Position numbers and translations under genes: made by a program | Part shown: piece by piece, positions 55,024 through 64,000 of the stretch | Layout of the letters: every line of letters starts with the position of its first letter | Position numbering within the stretch: the first letter of the stretch is position 1 | Notes under the pieces: model-generated | Databases searched by the model: none | Told to the model about the DNA's origin: nothing | The model's input: the letters and a program-made list of their open reading frames with translations, nothing else | Assembly: GCA_024114885.1 (NCBI GenBank) | Contig: CP099422.1 | Coordinates: forward strand, 1,736,001-1,800,000 | From: Septoria linicola | Lineage: Eukaryota > Ascomycota > Dothideomycetes > Mycosphaerellales > Mycosphaerellaceae | Direction of reading: 5' to 3' | DNA: 64,000 nucleotides

Positions 55024-57038
55024 ATGGTTCGCGGGAATCTTTACGCAGCATCTCTATGCTCTGCCTTGATCGGGGTCAGCAATGCACTCAAATACAGCTC
55101 AGAGCAGTATGCCTCTGGTGAAGTTCACGCTCACATTATGGGCATCAAGATGGTATCACTAAAGTGCTCCATGTTGCAGTGTCGGTTGCTGATGACTGCA
55201 GGCACAATGGGAGGCAGAAATGCAGGCTGGCCAGATGAACAGCACTCAATGGCCTGAGCTCGGCTACACGAAATGCGAGAACGGATTCGCTGCCGCAATT
55301 CCAGGCGATGTGAACAACACCTTCAGCTGCAACAACATTGATTTGTACCACTTCTTGCCACACTCTGCGCTCGGGAGTGTTGGCCGAGGTAGCAGCATGT
55401 GGGGCTGGACATCGCAAGATGGACGCGAGATCGTCGCAATTGGACAATATGATGGCACCGCTTTTGCAGAAATCAGCTCGGAAGGCAAGATTATCTATCT
55501 TGGTCGTCTGCCACAGTACGATGCCATTGGTTCGAACTGGCGTGAGATCCGTATCGTTGGAGACTATGCCATCATCGGCTCTGAGGCCATCAAGCACGGC
55601 GTGCAGGTATGTTATGAAAGCCATGTCTGGCACATACAGATGCTTACTGTCTCAGATCTTCGACATGAAGAAGACGCTCGAGCTAGACCCAGCAAATCCA
55701 CGGAACTTCACCCAGGACGACCTCTCCAGTCACTGGGACGAACTTCCAGTTGGCAGAACTCACAACATCGTTGTGAATGAGGAGCTCAACTATGCCATTG
55801 CTTGTGGTTCTGTTGGTGGGAACGAGACGATTCGTGTTCGCGGCAATGACCTGCCATGTCGTGGTGGCCTCATCTTCTTGGACCTCAGTGATCCGAACAA
55901 TGTGACATCTCCGGGTTGTGCAGCAGGTATGACCGCAGTTGCCTTCGAGTGTATGTGAGCTATGCTTACCCAATTTAGGCGATGGCTACGTGCACGATGC
56001 TGAATGTGTCGTCTATCGTGGTCCAGACGAGCGCTACTACGAGCGTGACATCTGCTACGGCTACAACGAGGTGAGCTGCCAGCCAACATATGAGCGCTGG
56101 GAATAGGACACTGACCTGTAGCAGGACACCTTGACCATCTACGATGTCACTAACAAGACTGGCAACGTCACGAACATCATCTCACGAACCACCTTCCCAG
56201 GCGCCGAATACGTCCACCAAGGCATTGTCAACAACCACACTTGGCAAGAGTACATCTTCCTTGACGACGAGTTTGACGAGCGCGATGCCGATGTCGGCCC
56301 AATGACTAGAGGTCTTCCTACCACTCACATCTTCGACATCCGCGATCTTGAGAACCCTTTCTACACTGGCAACTTTGCCGGCCGCAAGAGATCGATTGAC
56401 CACAACCAGTACATTGTCGGAGACTACCTCTACCAGTCCAACTATGGCAATGGCTTGAACGTGTGGGACATCAGTTCCGTCACCGAAGACCCTTCAGGAG
56501 ACAGCATCTGTGAAGCTGGCTGGTTCGACATCTACCCGGAGGACGATGAGTTCGAAGGTGGCGGTTCCGTTGCGTTCCTCGGCTCATGGCACTCTTATGC
56601 CAAGTTCAAGTCGGGATTCATCTTTGTGCATACCATCGAGAGGTAAGAGAAGATGCGATAAGCTGATACGACGTGGCGTACTTGCTGACTTTATACAGAG
56701 GATCATTCGTCGTCAAGATGACCAGCAAAGAATGCCAGAAGCCCAAGGTCTGCGAGTCGAATGCTTGTCTCAGCTCCCTTCGTGCGAGCAGCATCGAGGG
56801 ACGCCTCGAGCAGAGTCAAGCCTTCTGTCACACTTGGCTACAGAGACTGCGCGACGAGGAGAGCTTGATCCCAGATTATGCTCGCACTGGATGTGCTGGC
56901 GAGGATGTCGTTGCTCAGGTCAGCAGCGCGTGCAGCTGTGGTCCAACTTCTGCTGTGCCAGAGCTGCCGCGAACGACCAGCAGGCCACCTGTGCCAACTG
57001 TGTTGCCAGCGAAGAGGTCTCCAATGACGGCTGCATGA
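55024..57038 (+). CDS. Secreted LVIVD/choice-of-anchor-B family protein
   Basis: Six exons (55024-55152, 55202-55606, 55656-55926, 55979-56070, 56125-56642, 56699-57038) give 584 residues. A signal peptide (MVRGNLYAASLCSALIGVSNA) is followed by repeats with the look of a seven-bladed propeller: GRGSSMWGWTSQDGREIVAIG, WREIRIVGDYAIIGSEA, GRTHNIVVNEELNYAIACG, GYVHDAECVVYRGP, DHNQYIVGDYLYQSNYG and AFLGSWHSYAKFKSG. This matches fungal proteins annotated as choice-of-anchor B or regulatory P domain-containing; activity is unknown. A Cys-rich Ser/Pro tail ends the protein. The acceptor before exon five is a tandem TAGCAG, so a one-residue (Gln) difference is possible. Confidence 0.85.
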
Positions 57039-57588
57039 GTGAACAGCAGATGCATGAGGAACCTTAACAGCTGCTAAGCAGACATCGAGCCTGTACCTTC
57101 GATGCCAGAGGTAGCTTACAGCAAACGACTGATAACCATAGCATGACTACAATAGCAAATGAATCTAGAACATCACAGATCGTGTGTAGTATAAGCGTCA
57201 ACCCTAACTAATCAGCAGGAGACTCATTCACGACGTTTGCCAAGACCTGCGCCTCGGGTTGCCGACATGTTGTGCTTCGAGTGTCCCATCGCAACAGATG
57301 CCATTCCATCAAGCACGCCAGCAGATAGAATCAAGCATTTTGACATGATCATGATATGCAAAAACACATGGCAGAGCCTCGTGGCGAGCACGTACAGTGG
57401 ATCAGCATCGGTCGTGATTCGCTCGCCGATGGCGCAATGCTGCTGATGTATCACTACAGTCGGACTACTCTCGAGCTCTGCATTGATCCTTGACATGTTG
57501 AGAGCACGCATATGTAGGAATCAAAAGCGGATGACATCCAGTATGTGTTGCACACTATCGCCTACACCTTCGGCAACCGCGGTACAGC
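57039..57588. other. Intergenic
   Basis: 550 bases between the anchor-B gene and the broken transporter gene, both rightward. No gene seen. Confidence 0.4.
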
Positions 57589-59269
57589 ATGAGTACTACT
57601 ACAGCAGTGAAGCCACGACGCTGATATCACTGGTTCCATCCAGACGACTCACCGGAAGAACGCAAATTGATCGTCAAAACTCGATCTACTGATTGTCGTC
57701 TACGCTTTTATTGTCTACTGGGTAAGCATTCCAGTGATACACGTTCATTGCTGCAGCTGCTAACTTGAGCAGGTAAAATGCCTCGACCAAGCCAACATCA
57801 GTGAGCACGACTCTACACACCCATCACTTATGCATATTCTTGCTGACAGATAGTCCAGACAATGCCTACGTCTCCGGCCTCTCCGAGGACCTCAACTTCC
57901 ACGGCAACGAGCTCGTACACTTCCAAACAATGTACAGTCTTGGCGCAGTTCTCGGCCAGATCCCCTTCGCATTCATCTTTCCCAAAGTCCGCATGAACTG
58001 GCTGATCCCATCACTGGACATCGCCTGGGGGATCTTCACGCTGCTGCAGTATCGCACACAGACGTACTCGGAGATGATGGCATATCGCTTCATGGTGGGA
58101 TTGTTTGAGAGTGCTTTCTTTCCGGGAGTGCATTATGTGTTTGGGACGTGGTATCGGGGTGATGAAATTGGGCGGCGAGGTGGAGTATTTTATGTTGGGT
58201 TGACGTTGGGGACGCTTACGGCTGGGTTGTTGCAGGCTGCTGCGAGTAGGAATTTGCATGGTGTGAACGGTGAGTGTTCATCATGGAGAGAACGTCTGGG
58301 TGGACGAGCTGACAGTAAACAGGACTAGCTGGATGGAGGTGGATGTTCATCATCAACAGCATCATCACCCTCCCCCTCGGCATCATCGGCTTCTTCGTCT
58401 GGCCAGGCACTCCCGACAAAGCCTCAACACTAATCCTGACGAAAGAAGAAGTAGCCTTGGCCAAGAAGCGACTTGAAAAGGCAGGCCACAAGCGGGGATC
58501 CTCGTTGTCTTGGAAGACGATCAAGCGTATCCTAACGAGCTCCAAACTATGGCTTCCGATCGTATGGGATGTCTTCTTCTGGAATGCCTGTCTCAACTCT
58601 TCGTCGGGTGCCTACCTTCTCTGGCTGAAGAGTCTGAATCGGTTCTCCACTGGCAAGCTGAACGATCTCAGCACGACTTCTCCCGCGATCGGAATCTTCT
58701 ACGTCCTGTTCATCTGCTTTGGATCGGATCTGTTCCTAGGCCGAGCTGGAGCGATAACAGTTGCTCATACCTGGAACTTGATCGGGCTCATCATCTCGAT
58801 CGTCTGGAATGTGCCCGAAGCTGCGAAGTGGTTTGCTTTCAATACGACATACTCATCCGTAGCCATGTCGTCCGTTCTGTACGGCTGGGCGAACGATATC
58901 CTGAAACACGATGATGATGAGCGAGCCTTTACTCTGATCGCCATGAACACGATCGCACAGTCGACGACTGTATGGACACCTTTGCTCGTGTACAAGACTG
59001 TGGAAGCGCCGCGGTTCTTGAAAGGATACTCCTTCACAGCGGCATTTGCCGTTTTATTGATTGCTTCGTCATGGGCCGTTCGCCACCTGCATGCTCGTCA
59101 AGAGTAAGTGTGGACCAATTGAGTGCATGAGTGCATCACACTAACAGCTTGTAGAAAGCAGTACGAAGAGAATGCGCAGCTACACTCTCCCGAGCTTGTC
59201 CACTCGTCATCGGATGAGGACGAAGCACACGATAAGACACGTGCTTCAGCAAACGTCACCCGTCTGTAG
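57589..59269 (+). pseudogene. Broken MFS transporter gene, anion:cation symporter (Dal5/Liz1/Tna1-like) family
   Basis: Six exons can be traced: 57589-57721, 57773-57800, 57859-58269, 58323-59103 and 59155-59269 plus the split first part; the total is one base over a multiple of three. The ATG at 57589 leads to MSTTTAVKPRR, then an in-frame TGA at 57622-57624 where relatives have Trp, then YHWFHPDDSPEERKLIVK. One extra A in the A4 run at 57676-57679 shifts the frame before LDLLIVVYAFIVYW. From there on the transporter is intact: ANINNAYVSGLSEDL, GAVLGQIPF, GTWYRGDEIGRRGG and GWRWMFIINS. No splice site removes both faults. Either a recent pseudogene or two nearby assembly errors. Relatives move vitamins, pantothenate, nicotinate or allantoate. 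Confidence 0.85.
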
Positions 59270-59640
59270 ATCATGGCTGCGTTGTTGAGCGCAAGAAGCA
59301 TTTGAGATGCTTGCAGGGTAGCTCGTACCAGAGGTCGCTTGATGATCATTGCACATCCGACTGGTACCATGAGCTGCCACATGATTCGGATATGATAAGC
59401 TCCTGATCTGTGGCCAGTTGTTTCAAGAATCGCCAGGAATTGCAGCAACATGCAGACGGGCTGCAGCTTTTGATTGCGCGCTCCGCTGCAGCAATATCAT
59501 CGTGAGGGGTCGGCTCCGCTTTCTGACTGCTCAAGCATGTTGTGCAACACAGTTTCCGTGAAGGCATATAAGGGCAACAAGATTTTTGCCCACTCGCAGC
59601 TCCCGCGATAAGAACTATTACCTCAAAACTACGAGCCGTC

Positions 59641-61529
59641 ATGTTCATCACTCTAGCAGTGGTCGCTGTTGTCGGAGTCGCCCTTGTCGTGTTGAAGCTC
59701 GCCAGCAGACTGCACAAGAAGCTGCCGCCTGGGCCAAAAGGCTTCCCCATCGTGGGCAACTTGTTTGACCTGCCGCCCACAGGAGGTCGTGACTGGGAGC
59801 ACTGGGCCACGCATAAGGACCAATACGGTATGCATTAAGCTGACCTGGAAGCAACGCAGCTGACAATTTCCAAGGTCCGATCACATCTCTCACGGTGCTT
59901 GGGTCGACCATCATCGTACTGCATGACTATGCAAGTGCCTTTGAAATCCTCGAGAAAAAATGCGGGCACAGCGCGGAACGTCCTCGTCTTGACTTCTTGA
60001 TGAACATGTATGACGCCGATTGTGGAAGGCAGGCCATTTCATTGACATTGCTGTTTCGTAGGTGCAACTGGGGACACAATTTAGCCCTTCAACAGTACGA
60101 TGATCTCAGGCATCGAACTGGTCGAAAACAGCTTCATTCCTACATCGGTACGCCCGCTTCGATGGCGCGGTTCAATGATGTCCAGGAACTTCAATCGCAT
60201 CGATTCTTGCTGCGAGTGCTTCGCAAGCCAAAGACGCTTGGGCATGAAATTCGAGCGTGAGTTTATGAAATCCAGATCGAGGTCGCTACTGACTCCTGCC
60301 TCAGAGAAGCGGGTGCTATCATCCTTGATATGGCATATGGCTACACTACTGCCACCGACGGCAGTGATCCTCTGGTAGATCTGATGGAGCTGGCGCTCAC
60401 ACAGATGGGTGTTGCTTCGCAACCGGGTGCTTGGCCTGTTGATAATATTCCCTGGCGTGAGTCTTCATTTAGTTTCGCTGAGCGGGGAAGCCCTCTGACG
60501 GTCACAAAGTCAAGTATTTGCCTAACTGGCTTCCCGGGACTTCGTTCAAACGGATCGCAGCACAATTCAAGGCCAAAGCAGACGAATCTGCAGCGAGACC
60601 ATTTCGCTTTGTGGAGGCAAAGCGAGCTGATGGTACAGCAATGCGTTCGTTTGTCTCGACATTACATGAGAAGGCCGGAGGCCAACTCCAGGGCGAAGAC
60701 GCGCACAGTGCGATGTGGACTGCACAGTCCATGTATGCAGGAGGCGCCGACACCGTAAGTTCCCCTTTTATGCCTTTAAATACCTATAAGGATCATGCTG
60801 ATGAGGCTCCACAGACTGTCAGCACTCTGGCCTTGTTCTTCATGGCCATGATGCTGTTTCCTGAAATCCAAAGCAAGGCCCGTGAGGAGATTGATCGAGT
60901 AGTAGGAAGCGATCGTTTGCCTTCGCTAGACGATCGCGAGCAGCTACCATACGTCGGGGCAATCGTGAAAGAGTGCTTGAGGTGGCATCCGGTAACCCCG
61001 ACTGGAGTGCCACACGCACTCACGGCAGACTATGAGTATGATGGCTATACCTTGCCGAAAGGCGCGATGGTCATCCCTAGTCACTGGTACGTTAATCCCC
61101 GCTCCCGAAGTCGGAGTGGCACTGACATGTTGCAGGGCTATGGCACATGACCCGGATGTCTATGCAAATCCGAGTGCATTCAACCCAGATCGCTTTATGG
61201 GCGAGCAGCCAGAGATGGACCCAAGCCAGTTCATCTTCGGATTTGGTCGACGGGTCTGCCCTGGTAGATTGCTTGCTCGGTCTTCAGTCTTCCTGACCAT
61301 TGCAAGATCGCTGGCTGTCTTCCGAATCTCCAAACCAGTAGACGCGAATGGAAATGCCATTGAACCTAACATGAGGTTTGAGGCTGGTCTGGTAAGCCAT
61401 CCAGCGCCGTTCGATGCAATGATTACTGCCAGGAGTGATGCGCATGTTGCGCTCATTGAGGAAGTCGAGAAGACACATCCGGAGAGAAGGAGTAGTGCGA
61501 AAGAGTTAGAAGCCATCACGACGTGGTAG
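59641..61529 (+). CDS. Cytochrome P450 monooxygenase, O-methylsterigmatocystin oxidoreductase-like
   Basis: Seven exons (59641-59827, 59875-60007, 60062-60256, 60305-60456, 60510-60754, 60815-61086, 61136-61529) give 525 residues with all phases consistent. An N-terminal membrane anchor (MFITLAVVAVVGVALVV) precedes PPGPKGFPIVGN. The I-helix AGGADTTVS, ExxR motif KECLR, FNPDRF and heme-binding FGFGRRVCPGR with Cys436 are all intact. A 54-base intron in exon 2/3 is needed to read MCNWGHNLALQQYDDLRH. Overall it resembles fungal CYP64-type P450s that oxidise polyketides or related aromatics, but the substrate is unknown, and there is no backbone gene in the window. Confidence 0.92.
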
Positions 61530-61810
61530 GATGGGAAGGCATTGTGATTGGTGGCGACAGTAGATGCCACCTGCCTCTGTAGTGTTCACCATCATTTGCT
61601 CTGTCGATGTCTTCACTGACACAATTCCATGATCTTTCCAGCGTGGACGCATTTGTTCCGTGATCGAGATGCTGAAGACAGTGTCGTCGACGCGTCAAGG
61701 TGGAAGCTCCGGGAGAAGCATTGACCTGGGCCTTCCCGCCTCCCGCCTGCCGCCCATGTGAATCTCACGATGAGCACATTACTTGAGACATCTTTGCCAT
61801 TGACACTGCT

Positions 61811-62324
61811 ATGGCCGCAGTAATGTCATCCACTTCGCCAACCCCGACGAGCAAACCCATCGTGCCCAACCCTTCGCGTTCACCGCTTCCACTATCTGCA
61901 TCCCAGGAATCCCAGGTCCGAGAGCTGTACCATAAACGAGTCCGACAAAAGTGCGCCGATGAAGTGAGAGGTATGTAATCTCTGCAACTTGATGTTTCCA
62001 ACTCGGTCTGACATGAGGTTTGTAGACTTCGCAGCATGCTGTACATCACGAACATTCACCGCCACCATCATGTGCCGGAAAGAGCAAAAGGCCATGAATA
62101 ATTGCATGATGCTCTACGCTACACAAGCTGAGCAGGATGCCGCTCGAGAAGAATGGTTCGCGACGATGGATGAACGGAGAAAAGAGCGAGAGATGAAGGA
62201 AGCCAAGAGGAAGGAAGATGAGAAGTTCTGGAAAGAGTGGTGGGACAAAGATGCGAAGGGCGTACCATCGACAGAAGGCCGTGACAAGAAGGGACGACAT
62301 ATCGAAGGTGAAGGGCAGCGGTGA
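61811..62324 (+). CDS. CMC1: COX assembly mitochondrial protein Cmc1
   Basis: Exons 61811-61970 and 62026-62324 give 152 residues. The twin CX9C motifs are exact: Cys48 to Cys58 (CADEVRDFAAC) and Cys70 to Cys80 (CRKEQKAMNNC), forming the helical hairpin imported by Mia40 into the intermembrane space. Cmc1 stabilises newly made Cox1 during cytochrome oxidase assembly. The rest of the chain is highly charged and helical (ERRKEREMKEAKRKEDEKF). An alternative ATG at 61823 would shorten it by four residues. It ends 166 bases from the next, convergent gene. A longer minus-strand frame over it (62046-62870) is spurious. Confidence 0.9.
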
Positions 62325-62490
62325 TGAGACACACGTTCGACTGGAAAGTGTGAAGCAGTACGCTACGGAGTACGAAAGCGCAGGAGGATGGCAAGCTTTA
62401 TGGACACCGCGCCGCGGTCTGTCCGTATAGTACACTTCGAGGCACGCACGCCTCTCTGCATCGTCGCTATGGATGCTGGGTATCTCTGCT

Positions 62491-64000
62491 CTAGAACGCC
62501 TCTCCGACTCTTGGTCCGGCGCCTGCACCTGGAATATTAATTCCGCGCACCTCGAACATTTCTGGCTCAGCTGGTAGTGGCTGCGCGATTCCAGCTCGCG
62601 CTGCCAACATCTCCCGCTGCCTGGCTGGAGACTCTCTGGTCCTATAGCTCGGCGGGCTGCTGTGTGTTTCGCTACTAGAGGCCGCCGTCGCCTCTTCGTA
62701 TGTTGGAGAAGGCAAAGCTGGAGTATCTGGACTGATTGGTGAGGGTGCCCAATGGAGCAAGTCCGGATTCGCTCGAACGCTGTCTCGCCAACGTCCGTAG
62801 GCTGGCGGCGGATTCGCGATCTTGGGCACGTCTTTATCCCAGTCAAGAGGTCTGTGAGTTGCAATTGCAAGATCGGCTACGTCGGAATCTGCTCGAACCT
62901 CATCACTCGGCACGTGGACTTCGATCGGCGAAGACGGCACAAATGCCTCCTCATGCTCGCCTGTCACTGTTGGAAGACGACGCACATGCGGGTGCAGATG
63001 ATCTCGATGGTGGTGGTGGTGGCGATGTCTTCGCTGATGCCCTTGTCTGGTCACCCTTACGAACGTGGGAAGGTTCCTGTTTCGCCGCTTGCTGTACAGA
63101 AGAAATCGAATGAGGGCGTGGGAAAAGACAATTGTAGCCAGCAGAATCCCAAGTATGAACAGAACATGAAAGGTCGTGGTAATCCCATCAACAGTCATAG
63201 CCAACGAGACATCTGCACCAAAGTTAGCCATGGTCATTACGTCTCGATTGGAAGATGTACTCACAAGTAGCTACCAACGCTGCCAGCAGAGTAGCAGACA
63301 TGAAACATAGAAGACCCGTCGATCCTCCTGCTCGATGTGCGCGACGCTTGTGCCGGCGGTGCGCGCTGCCGGAACCATGAGATCCAGTGCGATGTCGTTC
63401 CCATCCTCCATGCTGTCTTCTATGCTGAGATTTCTGCTGGGACAGGTCAGTCACAGAAGGGTGGCTCAGATCTGGATGGTTGAAGGCCGCCATAGCTCGA
63501 GTGTCAAAAAGCGCAGACTGGTGGGCCATTTGCTGTACATTCCTTTGATAGCTCGATGGTGGGCATGGGAAGCTGTCGATATGCGGTGATCGATCCGTGT
63601 TTACTGAAGTTCCTGAGTCTGTAGGACTTGGGAGCACTTCTGGTCGTGATGGAGATGCTCTGACAGGGAAACGGGTGTGAGCTGGATGCCTCGTTGATCT
63701 TAGCACTGGGGATGGAGGGTTGGAGCGTAGTGGCTCGTCTACTTGAATCGGACGAAGTGTAGGCAATGTTGGAGAGCTGGCGCTGGCTGAAACTTGTGGT
63801 CGAGCATGGACTGGCGTTGTTGGTGAGCTGGCCACTGATCCGAATACTGATGCCCGCAGCAGATTTCGGACATTATCTTGCACGCGTGAGAGTCGTGATG
63901 GTCGTTCGTCTTCTATTATGCCCGACTCCAAGGCGGTCGAGTCTGGTAATGGGGATGCTGGTGGCATGGCTGTACCAAAATACTGCATTCTTGTCTGCAA
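62491..64000 (-). CDS. Ser/Pro-rich two-span membrane protein with PPxY motifs, unknown function (5' end uncertain)
   Basis: Exons 63265-64000 and 62491-63212, with a 52-base intron; the frame stays open to the right edge, so the start may be the ATG at 63988 or lie outside. The N-terminal half is Ser/Pro/Arg-rich and disordered. Two adjacent membrane spans follow, split by the intron: LLCFMSATLLAALVAT joined to YVSLAM, and TTFHVLFILGILLATIVFS. After them comes a basic, His-rich stretch (about nine His), then a tail with PPAY and PPSY motifs (NPPPAYGRW, SPPSYRTR), the classical binding sites for WW domains of Nedd4/Rsp5 ubiquitin ligases. Membrane adaptor or regulated receptor-type protein is inference. 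It ends convergent with CMC1. Confidence 0.7.

Noticed and set aside
62046..62870. 274-codon minus-strand frame across CMC1
   Set aside because: It is antisense to the clear twin-CX9C gene and to the PPxY gene's 3' end, its composition is Arg/Ser/Leu-rich as in frame shadows, and no motif is recognisable.
1..64000. tRNA or rRNA genes and CRISPR arrays
   Set aside because: Scanning for the tRNA B-box (GGTTCGA-like) gave only hits inside coding or unstructured sequence with no fitting A-box or cloverleaf, and there are no regularly spaced direct repeats with unique spacers; the 175-bp array is too long-period and diverged.

Overview
The window looks like nuclear DNA of a filamentous ascomycete, most likely a Dothideomycete (Mycosphaerellales-type). 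The reasons are GT-AG introns of about 45-60 bases, several with CTAAC/CTGAC branch points; single-copy ascomycete housekeeping genes; and a 4.2-kb block mutated in the way repeat-induced point mutation (RIP) does it. I place it by protein family and genome style only; no species assignment is possible from the sequence alone. All gene models were built by eye from reading frames, splice signals and remembered family signatures.

Left part (1-15.3 kb): a partial SERINC/TMS1 membrane protein, an AhpC/TSA-like redox protein, an MFS sugar transporter, an arylsulfotransferase-like secreted or membrane protein, a small single-pass membrane protein, a MAK32-like PfkB protein, the actin regulator Srv2/CAP, a nucleoside monophosphate kinase-like protein and a SAM methyltransferase.

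15.4-19.9 kb: an AT-rich RIP-degraded repeat, bordered by two perfect 31-bp copies in inverted orientation, each lying 5' of the outward-facing gene.

Middle (19.9-42.4 kb): conserved cell biology genes. These are tRNase Z (mitochondrial and nuclear tRNA 3' processing), a divergent pair of a lactonase-like metallo-beta-lactamase and a carboxymuconolactone decarboxylase-like protein, a divergent pair of Gvp36-like BAR protein and Mgm1 (both membrane shaping), two hypothetical proteins, Sec63 (ER translocation), a coiled-coil protein, a previously unrecognisable ~175-bp degenerate tandem array, and the Hsp110/Sse1 chaperone.

Right part (42.4-64 kb): gene-poor, more accessory DNA with secreted or environment-facing products: a small cysteine-bearing secreted protein, a 55-codon cysteine-rich gene, a CalB-like lipase, a secreted endonuclease/exonuclease/phosphatase-family nuclease, a secreted LVIVD/choice-of-anchor-B protein, a broken MFS transporter gene (in-frame stop plus frameshift), a cytochrome P450, the mitochondrial assembly factor Cmc1, and a Ser/Pro-rich membrane protein with PPxY motifs. 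I see no CRISPR array, rRNA or tRNA gene, and no clear secondary-metabolite backbone gene.
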